The translations under genes and the position numbers were made by a program. Source: Thaumasiovibrio sp047250365 (lineage in GTDB: Bacteria; Pseudomonadota; Gammaproteobacteria; Enterobacterales; Vibrionaceae). Taken from it: a stretch of 64,000 bases of DNA. The notes under the pieces were generated by a model. The model searched no databases and was not told the origin of the DNA. It was given only the letters and a program-made list of their open reading frames with translations. This document shows, in pieces, positions 41,954 to 50,569 of the stretch. The stretch spans positions 56,136 to 120,135 of the forward strand of contig NZ_JBLBVL010000009.1 of the NCBI RefSeq assembly GCF_047250365.1, written 5' to 3'. The first letter of the stretch is position 1. Every line of letters starts with the position of its first letter.

Positions 41954-41982
41954 TAAAAGAAAGATTATGCATCTTTCTTTTA
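41954..41982. other. 12-bp AT-rich hairpin after pabA
   Basis: TAAAAGAAAGAT (41954-41965) and ATCTTTCTTTTA (41971-41982) are perfect inverted repeats around TATGC, within a strongly pyrimidine-rich plus strand (about 41920-42060). It may end pabA transcription or be part of the argD leader. Confidence 0.5.
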
Positions 41983-42051
41983 CAGACATTTTTCTCATCC
42001 TAAGAAGAAACTTACTCTCTTCTCTTTATCTTGTTGCCTTTTTTTTGTTAA

Positions 42052-42090
42052 TCTGCATAAAAATACATATTTATTGACTTTTTAGTCTTT
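42052..42090. promoter_or_regulatory. Tandem ARG boxes (candidate ArgR operator) upstream of argD
   Basis: Cores TGCATAAAAATACA (42054-42067, 12 of 14) and TGACTTTTTAGTCT (42075-42088, 11 of 14) compared with TGAAT-W4-ATTCA. Their 18-bp frames are 3 bases apart, the ArgR hexamer spacing. They lie about 95-130 bases before argD. Confidence 0.6.
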
Positions 42091-42183
42091 TTGGCTCGTC
42101 ACTGTTGAGACAATGCACATTGAAGTGATGGAAATAAGGTAAATACTGATCGTAAGCCAGCGATACAGGTAAGGAGAAATAAG

Positions 42184-43398
42184 ATGGAACAGCCGATAAA
42201 AAGAAGCCTGTTTGATGAGGTGATGGTGCCTTGCTATGCACCAATGCAGATAATCCCTGTACGCGGTGAAGGTGTGAATGTGTGGGACCAAGACGGTAGC
42301 CACTATCTTGATTTCGCCGGTGGGATCGCGGTGAGTTGTTTAGGGCATTGTCATCCAGCGATGGTCAAAGCATTGCACGAGCAGAGCCAAAAGTTATGGC
42401 ATGTCAGTAATGTAATGACGAACGAGCCAGCTTTAGGTTTGGCGCATACCCTGACCTCGCTGAGTTTTGCTGATAAGGTCTTTTTCGCCAATTCAGGCGC
42501 AGAGGCCAACGAAGCGGCACTGAAGTTGGCACGTCGGGTGGCGGTGGAGCGTTATGGTGAACAGAAATCAGAAATTATTGCTTTTAAGCAGGGCTTTCAT
42601 GGGCGTACTTTCTTTACTGTCACCGTCGGTGGACAAAGTACTTATTCGGATGGTTTTGGCCCTAAACCGCAAGATATTACACATATTACCTATAATGACT
42701 TAGACGCATTTAAAGCAACCATCTCTGACCAAACTTGTGCTGTCATTATGGAACCATTACAGGGTGAAGGGGGGGTTATTTCTCCTGATTCGGCATTCAT
42801 TGCCGGAGTCAGAGCCTTGTGTGATCAGCATAATGCGTTGTTAATTTTTGATGAGGTGCAGACGGGGAACGGCCGAACGGGTGACTTTTATGCCTACCAG
42901 GGGATTGGGGTAACGCCGGATATATTAACCACGGCGAAGTCGCTCGGGGGAGGGTTTCCGATTGGAGCGATGCTGACCACCGACGCACTAGCACAGCATT
43001 TTACCGTCGGTACGCATGGGTCAACTTATGGGGGCAACCCTTTAGCGTGTGCCGTCGCTCAAGCGGTGGTTGATATTACCAGCACGTCAGAGGTGCTAGA
43101 TGGCGTGAAGGAAAGAGAACAGTGGTTCCGTCAAGGGTTGGCGCGGATCAATCAACGGTTTGGGCTATTCGAAGAGATCCGTGGCAAAGGGTTACTGTTA
43201 GGAGCGGTTCTTAATGCGGACTGGCAAGGTCGGGCGCGTGACATCTTAGTCTCGGCAGGGGAGCAAGGCTTATTGGTGCTCGTCGCTGGGCCAAATGTGG
43301 TGCGTTTTACGCCATCATTAGTGATCACGCAAGAAGAGGTTGAGCTGGGGTTAGAGAAACTAGAAGCTGCTATCGCTAAACTGGTGGAGGCGGGGTAG
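42184..43398 (+). CDS. argD: ArgD/AstC, acetylornithine and succinylornithine aminotransferase
   Basis: The 404-residue class III PLP aminotransferase has FFANSGAEANEAALKLARR, LLIFDEVQTGNGRTG and the PLP Lys252 in TTAKSLGGGFPIG. Members act both in arginine synthesis (acetylornithine) and in the AST breakdown pathway (succinylornithine). It is directly followed by astA and astD, and no second copy is in the window, so both roles are likely. It starts behind AAGGAG. Confidence 0.95.
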   Translation: MEQPIKRSLFDEVMVPCYAPMQIIPVRGEGVNVWDQDGSHYLDFAGGIAVSCLGHCHPAMVKALHEQSQKLWHVSNVMTNEPALGLAHTLTSLSFADKVFFANSGAEANEAALKLARRVAVERYGEQKSEIIAFKQGFHGRTFFTVTVGGQSTYSDGFGPKPQDITHITYNDLDAFKATISDQTCAVIMEPLQGEGGVISPDSAFIAGVRALCDQHNALLIFDEVQTGNGRTGDFYAYQGIGVTPDILTTAKSLGGGFPIGAMLTTDALAQHFTVGTHGSTYGGNPLACAVAQAVVDITSTSEVLDGVKEREQWFRQGLARINQRFGLFEEIRGKGLLLGAVLNADWQGRARDILVSAGEQGLLVLVAGPNVVRFTPSLVITQEEVELGLEKLEAAIAKLVEAG

Positions 43399-43488
43399 TC
43401 ATCCCGTTAGTTAAAGGCAACGTTGTTGGTGAGCTGAAGTGATTAGGTGTGATTTGAGGATGTAAAACAAAACGACGGGAGAGAGGCC

Positions 43489-44505
43489 ATGTTAGTGGTA
43501 CGACCGATAATGGAAAGTGATTACCCAGCGCTGTTAGCGTGTGCTAAGGCGTCGGGACACGGTTTTACGTCACTGCCAGTCAGTGAAGAGTTACTGCGTA
43601 ATCGAATTGCTCACTCGGTATACAGCTTTACCAAGCAGGTCACTCAGCCCGGCAATGAAGGTTATTTAATGGTCGCAGAAGAGACGGAGACAGGGGAGGT
43701 TGTCGGAACAACGGCGATTGAAGCTGCGATAGGGCTTGATGTGCCATTTTATAGCTACCACCTCTCTAAGGTGGTGCATGCGTCACCGAAGTTAGGGGTA
43801 CATAATGTTGTAGAGGTACTAACGCTGGGTAATCACTACACGGGGTGTACTGAGATCTGCACCCTTTTTCTAAAGCCAGCGTGGCGTCAGGGTTTAAACG
43901 GCAAGTTAATGTCTAAATGCCGTTTTTTACTGCTGGCTGAGCACCCTGAACGCTTTTCCGACACGGTGTTTGCGGAGATGCGCGGGGTATCAGATGCCGA
44001 GGGAAATTCTCCATTTTGGGCGTGGCTGAAGGAGCATTTCTTCTCGATAGATTTTACATTAGCGGATCATTTAACCGGCATTGGCAAGAAAGGGTTTATC
44101 GCCGATTTAATGCCGAAGTTACCGATCTATGTCAACTTGCTGAGTCCAGAAGCACAGGCCGTGATAGGGCAAGTGCATAGCAACACGCTTCCCGCGCTAC
44201 GTTTGCTCGAACAAGAGGGCTTTTCGTGCCGTGGCTATGTCGATATTTTTGATGGTGGTCCGACGGTAGAGTGTGCGCGTCGACATATTGAATCGGTGCG
44301 GCGCTCATTTCGGGCTAGTGTGGATATTGGTGAGCACAATAGCAATCAAGACTACTTGTTGTGTAATGGTCGTTTTGAAGGCTTCCGCGCCACGGTTGCC
44401 AAGGTGGCACTCGATTCGGAGTCGAACCGTGCAATTATGTCAGCGGCTGTTGCGCAAGCATTGCAAGTTGAAGCGGGCGATAGCGTCCGCTTGTTGGCTG
44501 TCTAG
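43489..44505 (+). CDS. astA: AstA, arginine N-succinyltransferase
   Basis: The 338-residue protein starts MLVVRPIMESDYPALLACAK, with GHGFTSLPVSEELLRNRI and SFTKQVTQPGNEGYL-type family motifs, EICTLFLKPAWRQ and FAEMRGVSDAEGNSPFW. It transfers succinyl from succinyl-CoA to arginine, the first step of the AST pathway. Start behind GGGAGAGAGG. Followed by astD after 12 bases. Confidence 0.94.
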   Translation: MLVVRPIMESDYPALLACAKASGHGFTSLPVSEELLRNRIAHSVYSFTKQVTQPGNEGYLMVAEETETGEVVGTTAIEAAIGLDVPFYSYHLSKVVHASPKLGVHNVVEVLTLGNHYTGCTEICTLFLKPAWRQGLNGKLMSKCRFLLLAEHPERFSDTVFAEMRGVSDAEGNSPFWAWLKEHFFSIDFTLADHLTGIGKKGFIADLMPKLPIYVNLLSPEAQAVIGQVHSNTLPALRLLEQEGFSCRGYVDIFDGGPTVECARRHIESVRRSFRASVDIGEHNSNQDYLLCNGRFEGFRATVAKVALDSESNRAIMSAAVAQALQVEAGDSVRLLAV

Positions 44506-44517
44506 TAAGGAGTCAAG

Positions 44518-45978
44518 ATGACGACACATTATATTGATGGTGCATGGGGTCCTGGTGTTGGCGAGCCTTTTCACTCCCTCAATCCGTTTACTCAGGCAGA
44601 AATATGGCACGGTCATGCCGCTGATGATAACCAAGTTGAGGCTGCGGTGACGGCAGCCCGCAAAGCTTTTCCGCTTTGGCGAGCGTTACCGCTGTTGGAT
44701 CGTTTTGACTATTTATCCCGTTTTGCTGATTTACTGGAAATGCGCAAAGCGGAGTTGGCGGCGCTGATCGCGACAGAAACGGGAAAACCCTTGTGGGAAA
44801 GCTTAACGGAAGTGGTAGCAATGAAAGCCAAGATTGCCATCTCTTTGCAGGCGTATAAAGAGCGCAGCGGCGAGACAACCCATCAGCTCTCCGAGGGGCG
44901 CACGGTGTTGCGTCACCGTCCATTGGGAGTCTTGGCGATTTTTGGTCCCTATAATTTTCCCGGACACTTGCCGAATGGACATATTATCCCCGCATTGTTG
45001 GCGGGCAATACTGTGGTGTTTAAGCCGTCGGAGTTAACCCCACAAACGGCCGAATATATCGTGGGTTTGTGGCACGAGGTCGGATTACCTCGTGGGGTGC
45101 TCAATTTGACTCAAGGGCTAATGCCGACAGGTCAGGCTCTAGCCGGAAGCCCGAATATTGATGGGTTGCTATTTACTGGCAGTGCACGAACTGGGCATCT
45201 ATTGCACCGCCAATTTGCTGGTCAGCCAGAGAAAATGCTAGCGTTGGAGATGGGGGGAAATAACCCTTTGGTGGTGACCACGGCATGTGGTGATATTGGC
45301 GCTTGTGTCGATACCATTATTCAGTCGGCTTATTTGAGCGCAGGGCAACGTTGCACCTGCGCTCGGCGTCTTTATATTCCCTATGGTGATGTAGGCGAGC
45401 GACTATTGACTACACTGATAGAGGCAGTAAGGAAAATTAAAGTTGGCGACCCATTTGACATGCCTGCGCCCTTTATGGGGCCGATGATATCCATAGATGC
45501 GGCACAAGCCATTATGCAGGCGCAGCAAGTGTTACTTGATATGGGGGCGACACCATTGGTGAAAGCGAGCCAGAGACAGGCGATCTTAACCCCTGCCTTA
45601 CTCGATGTGACAGCTATCGACGCCTTGCCAGATGAAGAGTATTTTGGGCCATTACTGCAGGTGATTCGTTATCACACTTTTGATGAGGCGATAACAATGG
45701 CGAACCAGACTCGGTTTGGTTTGTCGGCTGGACTGCTCTCAACGGACGATGCGCAGTGGCATGAATTTATCGAACAGATCCATGCTGGGATTGTTAATCG
45801 AAATCGTCCACTCACGGGAGCCAGTAGCAGCGCCCCATTTGGTGGCCCAGGCGCGTCAGGTAATTTACGCCCTAGTGCCTACTACGCTGCCGATTATTGT
45901 GCGTACCCAATGGCGTCACTGGAAGCGGATCATGTGCAACTTCCTACACCACGCCTGCCGGGGTTATCCGACGAATAG
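44518..45978 (+). CDS. astD: AstD, succinylglutamate semialdehyde dehydrogenase
   Basis: The 486-residue aldehyde dehydrogenase has FGPYNFPGHLPNGHI (NAD site), VVFKPSE, FTGSARTG, the general-base Glu in ALEMGGNNP and nucleophile Cys in AGQRCTCARRLYIP. It is AstD-specific in its opening MTTHYIDGAW. It makes succinylglutamate. astB (second step) and astE (last step) are absent from the cluster and the window. Confidence 0.95.
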   Translation: MTTHYIDGAWGPGVGEPFHSLNPFTQAEIWHGHAADDNQVEAAVTAARKAFPLWRALPLLDRFDYLSRFADLLEMRKAELAALIATETGKPLWESLTEVVAMKAKIAISLQAYKERSGETTHQLSEGRTVLRHRPLGVLAIFGPYNFPGHLPNGHIIPALLAGNTVVFKPSELTPQTAEYIVGLWHEVGLPRGVLNLTQGLMPTGQALAGSPNIDGLLFTGSARTGHLLHRQFAGQPEKMLALEMGGNNPLVVTTACGDIGACVDTIIQSAYLSAGQRCTCARRLYIPYGDVGERLLTTLIEAVRKIKVGDPFDMPAPFMGPMISIDAAQAIMQAQQVLLDMGATPLVKASQRQAILTPALLDVTAIDALPDEEYFGPLLQVIRYHTFDEAITMANQTRFGLSAGLLSTDDAQWHEFIEQIHAGIVNRNRPLTGASSSAPFGGPGASGNLRPSAYYAADYCAYPMASLEADHVQLPTPRLPGLSDE

Positions 45979-46010
45979 GCCTGCTCGAAACGAGCGGCGA
46001 CGGAGGCTTT

Positions 46011-46808
46011 ATGTATCAAAGGATGTTTGAGTTGCTGTGGCAAGATTACGTTGAGCGTTTATGCCCATCGGCACAGAAGGTGCATCATTTACTGAGTGAG
46101 GGGGAGCCTTTACGCAATGATCACATTGCATTGCGCACCTTTAACTTGCCAGAGGTTGGTCTGGATGTGATTGCCGCGCCTTTCATTGCGATGGGCTATG
46201 TACATAGCGGTGAATACCACTTTGAACAGAAGAAACTTTATGCGGCACATTTTGAGCACCCTGATCCTCAAGCGCCAAAAGTGTTTATTAGTGAATTGCT
46301 GGTTGGGCAGTGCTCATGTGAGTTGCAACAAGCCGTACGGGCGTTGGTCGGCCAACTAAAAGCGCCACTTCCCCTGCACAGTGAGGTGCTGCAGCTAGGG
46401 CGTCCATGGTCACTGCCGTTGGATACCTATCAATTACTGGCGGCAGAGAGTGAGTATGCCGCTTGGGTTGCAGCCCATGGCTATGGGGCTAATCACTTTA
46501 CCGTAAGTGTGAACCAGCTATCGACATTTGGTGATTTAGCGGCACTCAATTATTACCTTATGGAAAATGGCTTTGTTATTAACAGTGCAGGGGGAGAAAT
46601 AAAGGGCTCAGAGAAAGTGATGCTGGAGCAATCTGCAACGATGGCTGATAAGGTGTTAGTGACGTTTGATGATGGTGAGTTGATGATCCCAGGTGGCTTT
46701 TATGAGTTTGCCAAGCGTTACCCTGATGGAAGGGGGAATTTGTATCATGGCTTTGTCACGGCATCCGCAGATAAGATTTTCGAGAGCACTTACAGTGTGA
46801 CATCATGA
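46011..46808 (+). CDS. Short DUF1338 protein (2-oxoadipate dioxygenase/decarboxylase-like family)
   Basis: The protein is 265 residues from the ATG at 46011, with GGAGG 6 bases upstream; a longer frame starts inside astD. Family His residues are visible in NDHIALRTFN near 41 and ANHFTVSVNQL near 162; a GGFYEFAKRYP segment lies near the end. The characterised relative HglS (about 450 residues) is an iron enzyme turning 2-oxoadipate into 2-hydroxyglutarate in lysine breakdown. This short form is common in vibrios beside astD; its substrate is unknown. Confidence 0.8.
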   Translation: MYQRMFELLWQDYVERLCPSAQKVHHLLSEGEPLRNDHIALRTFNLPEVGLDVIAAPFIAMGYVHSGEYHFEQKKLYAAHFEHPDPQAPKVFISELLVGQCSCELQQAVRALVGQLKAPLPLHSEVLQLGRPWSLPLDTYQLLAAESEYAAWVAAHGYGANHFTVSVNQLSTFGDLAALNYYLMENGFVINSAGGEIKGSEKVMLEQSATMADKVLVTFDDGELMIPGGFYEFAKRYPDGRGNLYHGFVTASADKIFESTYSVTS

Positions 46809-46818
46809 GGGTCGACAA

Positions 46819-46849
46819 CAAAAAAGCCAGTAGTTATGCACTACTGGCT
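46819..46849 (-). terminator. Terminator after crp
   Basis: AGCCAGTAG and CTACTGGCT pair around a 7-nt loop. Read on the minus strand it is followed by T6, so it mainly ends crp; it may also slow read-through from the ast side. Confidence 0.85.
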
Positions 46850-46898
46850 CTTAAAACTGTCAGCGTACTTTAAGACGAGACATTACATCATGAGATGA

Positions 46899-47531
46899 TT
46901 AACGCGTACCGTATACCACGATTGTTTTACCGTGTGCAGAGATTAGATTCTGCTCTTCTAGCATCTTCAAGATACGACCAACGGTTTCACGCGAACAACC
47001 AACAATTTGACCAATCTCTTGACGAGTAATTTTGATCTGCATGCCGTCTGGGTGAGTCATAGCGTCAGGTTGACGAGCAAGATTCAACAGAGTTTGTGCA
47101 ATACGGCCAGTTACATCCAAGAATGCAAGGTCGCCAACTTTTTGGCTGGTGACTTGAAGACGGTTTGCCATCTGTGCAGATAGACGCATTAGGATGTCTG
47201 GGTTGACTTGGATCAGTTGACGGAATTTCTTGTAAGAAATTTCTGCAACTTCACAAGGTGACTTCGCTCGAACCCATGCTGTACGCTCTTGACCTTCTTC
47301 AAATAGCCCTAACTCGCCAATGAAGTCTCCCTGATTAAGGTAAGAAAGAATCATCTCTTTACCTTCTTCATCTTTGATAAGAACTGCAACAGAACCTTTT
47401 ACGATGTAGTAAAGGGTTTCACCCTTTTCGCCTGCATGAATCAAAGTACTTTTTGATGGGTACTTATGAATATGACAATGAGATAGGAACCATTCTAAAG
47501 TTGGATCAGTTTGCGGTTTACCTGGAACCAT
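46899..47531 (-). CDS. crp: CRP, cAMP receptor protein
   Basis: The protein has 210 residues, as in E. coli. The cAMP pocket GELGLFEEGQERTAWVRA has Glu72, Arg82 and following residues in place. The C-terminal helix-turn-helix is ITRQEIGQIVGCSRETVGR. It is the global carbon-response regulator, and in vibrios it also controls competence, chitin use and quorum sensing. A CRP site lies in the divergent promoter region, suggesting autoregulation. Confidence 0.98.
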   Translation of the reverse strand: MVPGKPQTDPTLEWFLSHCHIHKYPSKSTLIHAGEKGETLYYIVKGSVAVLIKDEEGKEMILSYLNQGDFIGELGLFEEGQERTAWVRAKSPCEVAEISYKKFRQLIQVNPDILMRLSAQMANRLQVTSQKVGDLAFLDVTGRIAQTLLNLARQPDAMTHPDGMQIKITRQEIGQIVGCSRETVGRILKMLEEQNLISAHGKTIVVYGTR

Positions 47532-47738
47532 ATAAATAACTTCCTCTGCGTTTGTTGCCCTACAACGATATCCTTATAATTGAGGGGTAACTCAATGAAT
47601 GCGGTGCGTTGTCTAGGATTACGAAGCCCGTCGCACAAATGCTGGCGTGCTTGCTAATTTTGTCCATTGAGTTTACCGTGTTTTGGCGCTCATTTCTTGA
47701 TATAGATCGATCAGAAATGAGCATTTATTAGTCATAAG

Positions 47739-47754
47739 TGTGCACATGATCACA
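47739..47754. promoter_or_regulatory. CRP-binding site between crp and yhfA
   Basis: TGTGC-ACATGA-TCACA matches the CRP consensus at 9 of 10 positions. It is 37 bases before the yhfA start and about 208 bases upstream of crp. Confidence 0.7.
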
Positions 47755-47790
47755 CACTGACGAGATAGTTGGCATTTGCGGGAGAGTAGT

Positions 47791-48195
47791 ATGCAGTCAC
47801 GCGTGAAATGGGTAGAAGGAATGACGTTCTTAGGGCAGTCAGATTCTGGTCATAGTGTTGTAATGGACGGAAATGGTGGAGAAAAAGCCCCAAGCCCAAT
47901 GGAGCTAGTATTGATGGCGGCGGGCGGCTGTAGCTCCGTCGATGTGGTTGACGGGCTAAAGAGTGCTGGTCAGCTTGTTAGTGGTTGTGAGGCGACATTA
48001 AGCTCAGCTCGTCGTGATGTTGCGCCACGTTATTTTACCGCGGTGAATGTCCATTTTATCGTCATAGGGCATCAGATTGACTCCAGTATTGTAGAGCGTG
48101 TTGTCGCTGAATCATTAGAGAAGTATTGCTCGGTTTGTTTAATGCTGGGTAAAGGCGTCGAAATGACCCATTCCTATGAGGTGATTGAGGCATAA
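47791..48195 (+). CDS. yhfA: YhfA, OsmC/Ohr-family protein
   Basis: The 134-residue protein is the length of E. coli YhfA and starts MQSRVKWVEGMTFLGQSDSG behind GGGAGAG; an ATG five codons earlier is less likely. It has KAPSPMELVLMAAGGCS with the first reactive Cys and EKYCSVCLMLGKG with the second region. OsmC-fold proteins are thiol peroxidases; the substrate of YhfA is not established. It is divergent from crp, as in enterics. Confidence 0.92.
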   Translation: MQSRVKWVEGMTFLGQSDSGHSVVMDGNGGEKAPSPMELVLMAAGGCSSVDVVDGLKSAGQLVSGCEATLSSARRDVAPRYFTAVNVHFIVIGHQIDSSIVERVVAESLEKYCSVCLMLGKGVEMTHSYEVIEA

Positions 48196-48275
48196 CCCAC
48201 CGGAAAAGGCGAGGGGAGCCATCTCCTCGTTAACCAGCGCAGCATGACTGTCTTGCGGCACCAGCATTAAACGGG

Positions 48276-49145
48276 TTAGCCGACTTTGCCTGTTTCGATG
48301 AGGTTGTGAATTAACGGGCGCATGATTAGCTCCATCGCAAAGCTCATTTTTCCGCCAGGGACAACAATGGTATTGTGCCGTGACATAAATGATCCTTGTA
48401 TCATGGAAAGCAGGTAAGGAAAGTCGACGTTTTTAATGCCTCGAAAGCGAATCACAACAAAGCTCTCGTCCAAGGAGGGGATGCCTTTTGCGTTGAGAGG
48501 GTTTGATGTATCGACAGTGGGGACGCGCTGAAAGTTGATATGCGTGCGTGAAAACTGTGGCGTGATATAACTCAGGTAGTCGTCCATGGAGCGGATAATT
48601 GACTCCGTTACGGCTTCGCGTGAATGCCCTCTGTCACGTGTGTCTCGTACAAATTTTTGAATCCACTCTAAGTTGACAATAGGTACCATGCCAATGAGCA
48701 GGTCGACATGTTGAGCAACATTGGTTTCGCCATCAACAATCCCACCATGTAGCCCTTCGTAAAAGAGGACGTCACTGTTGTCAGGGAGTGTTTGCCACGG
48801 GGTAAATGTGCCTGGCATCAGGTTATAAGGGACTGCCTCATCAAACGTGTGCAAGTAGCGGCGGAACTGCCCGGTGCCACTCTCACCATATTGGCGGAAA
48901 AAGCGTTCGAGTGCTTCAAAATCATTGGCAGCAGGGCCAAAGTAGCTGATGTGGCGCCCCTGCTCTTTAGCTTTGCGAATTTCGATATCCATTTCTGGGC
49001 GAGTAAAACGGTGAAAGCTATCCCCTTCAAGCCAAGCAGGCGTTATCTGCATCATATTAAACATTTTTCGAAACGCTTCTGACGTGGTGGTCGTTCCTGC
49101 GCCGGATGAGCCTGTTACCGCGATAATCGGATGCTTTGCAGACAT
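48276..49145 (-). CDS. prkB: PrkB, phosphoribulokinase-like protein
   Basis: The 289-residue P-loop kinase has GSSGAGTTTTSEAF at 12-25, GDSFHRF and FYEGLHGGIVDG. It is related to class I phosphoribulokinases, but no RuBisCO or Calvin genes are present, and enterobacterial PrkB has no confirmed substrate. The block prkB-yheU-yheT-yheS-kefGB near crp is conserved. Confidence 0.9.
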   Translation of the reverse strand: MSAKHPIIAVTGSSGAGTTTTSEAFRKMFNMMQITPAWLEGDSFHRFTRPEMDIEIRKAKEQGRHISYFGPAANDFEALERFFRQYGESGTGQFRRYLHTFDEAVPYNLMPGTFTPWQTLPDNSDVLFYEGLHGGIVDGETNVAQHVDLLIGMVPIVNLEWIQKFVRDTRDRGHSREAVTESIIRSMDDYLSYITPQFSRTHINFQRVPTVDTSNPLNAKGIPSLDESFVVIRFRGIKNVDFPYLLSMIQGSFMSRHNTIVVPGGKMSFAMELIMRPLIHNLIETGKVG

Positions 49146-49204
49146 ATTTGGTCCATTTTATTCACATGGGTGAAGCATGTTATTAACAGTTTGGGCGGAT
49201 AATA

Positions 49205-49435
49205 TCAAGTGTCTGCAAGACTTCTGAGATCGCGGCGAAGTTTTATATCGACGCTTTCATGTAATTCAGAGTAAACAATGACCGCTTCGCCATTCTGCAG
49301 TAAGCCTTTTAGATTTGCGACTTTTTGGCTAAGGCTGAGTTCGGATTCACCGTAGTCGGTTCCTTCGCGTAAGGCGTAGTTTTCGAGTAGGTTATCGAGG
49401 GTTTCTGGATCGATTTGTTGCCAAGGTATAATCAT
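49205..49435 (-). CDS. yheU: YheU family protein
   Basis: The 76-residue protein starts MIIPWQQIDPETLDNLLENY; REGTDYGESELSLSQKV and EAVIVYSELHESVDI match E. coli YheU. Two other in-frame ATGs (49450, 49474) exist and the Shine-Dalgarno is poor at all three; the chosen start matches the family. Function unknown. It lies between prkB and yheT. Confidence 0.87.
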   Translation of the reverse strand: MIIPWQQIDPETLDNLLENYALREGTDYGESELSLSQKVANLKGLLQNGEAVIVYSELHESVDIKLRRDLRSLADT

Positions 49436-49594
49436 GTTGAATGTCGCCATTAGAAAACGGAAGAATGGTATCACTTAACAGTGTGGTTAACAGTGCGTTG
49501 ATTACCGCACATGTTGAGCTTCTCATCGTAGTTGGTATTGATAACTTACTTCATTGTATAAGGTCAAGGTTTGGCAGTGGTTAAGGTGCTGGGT

Positions 49595-50569
49595 TTAGAC
49601 TGAATAAGCGTTAAACCAGAATGGTACCGTCTGCTCTAACCAAAACACTGGCCGTAACACAGAGCCAGTAATAAAGCCTACATGACCACCGTGAGAGAGC
49701 AGCTGATACTCAATATTTTCTGGAAGCTGTGTTGTCGCCGGGATCACCGCTTCATCCATAAAAGGATCATCACTAGCGTGAATAATGCGTAGTGGTTGTG
49801 TGATGCGGTGCAACTTGTTGATACCACTGCACTGTTGATAGTAGTCATCGGCACTGTGAAACCCATTCAGTGGGGCAGTGACCTTGTCATCAAATTGCCA
49901 GAGGTCAGGCAGGGCGGATATGGCTGCGGGTGACAGAGTAAAGGCCTCTGGGTGGCGCGCGGCTTTATAGGCCGCGTTTCGTTTGAGTGAACGCAGCAAG
50001 TAGGTTTGATAAACCTGAGAAAAGCCGTGTTGAATACGGTTAGCGCAGCTGCTTAAATCCAATGGCGCAGAGATAACTTGGGCTGCATCGATGGCCGATT
50101 CGGATTGGTACTGCGCGAGGTAGTTGATAAGCATGTTCCCCCCCAGCGAGATCCCAACCGCAAATACTTGGCGTTGAGGGTGGTGGCGACGTAGCCATTG
50201 CAACACAAAGCGGGCATCTTTGGTTTGCCCGGAGTGGTAACTTTGCGGATAGTGATTTGGTTCACCACTACATCCACGAAAATGCATCATGACCCCGAGC
50301 CAGCCTTGCTGAGCAGCTGCATGCAAAAGGCCGTTGGCATAAGGACTGTAAAAACAGCCTTCTAAACCGTGGAAAAGGACAAATAGCGGCGCGTTTGGCG
50401 CCACTGTTTCAGCGGTCCACGCAAGGTCAATAAAGTCACCATCCGGTGTCGTGAGCCGTTGAGTGCGCGGCACAAACAAAGCTTCTCGGCGAAGAAATCG
50501 AGGTAACAAGGTTTGCAGGTGCGGGTTGCGAATCCCCTTGGCAGGACGAAAGTGATGACTATGAACCAT
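49595..50569 (-). CDS. yheT: YheT, alpha/beta-hydrolase of the AB-hydrolase 4 family
   Basis: The 324-residue hydrolase starts MVHSHHFRPAKGIRNPHLQT. Oxyanion and strand motifs are VLFHGLEGCFYSPYA and MHFRGCSGEPN; the nucleophile is Ser in VGISLGGNM, the acid Asp in DDPFMDEAV and the base His in HGGHVGFITG. Substrate unknown, probably an ester or lipid. It overlaps the upstream small gene by 11 bases. Confidence 0.92.
   Translation of the reverse strand: MVHSHHFRPAKGIRNPHLQTLLPRFLRREALFVPRTQRLTTPDGDFIDLAWTAETVAPNAPLFVLFHGLEGCFYSPYANGLLHAAAQQGWLGVMMHFRGCSGEPNHYPQSYHSGQTKDARFVLQWLRRHHPQRQVFAVGISLGGNMLINYLAQYQSESAIDAAQVISAPLDLSSCANRIQHGFSQVYQTYLLRSLKRNAAYKAARHPEAFTLSPAAISALPDLWQFDDKVTAPLNGFHSADDYYQQCSGINKLHRITQPLRIIHASDDPFMDEAVIPATTQLPENIEYQLLSHGGHVGFITGSVLRPVFWLEQTVPFWFNAYSV

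Noticed and set aside
48196..48275. Short GAGG/CCTC inverted repeat after yhfA as a terminator
   Set aside because: The stem is imperfect and no T-run follows in either direction.
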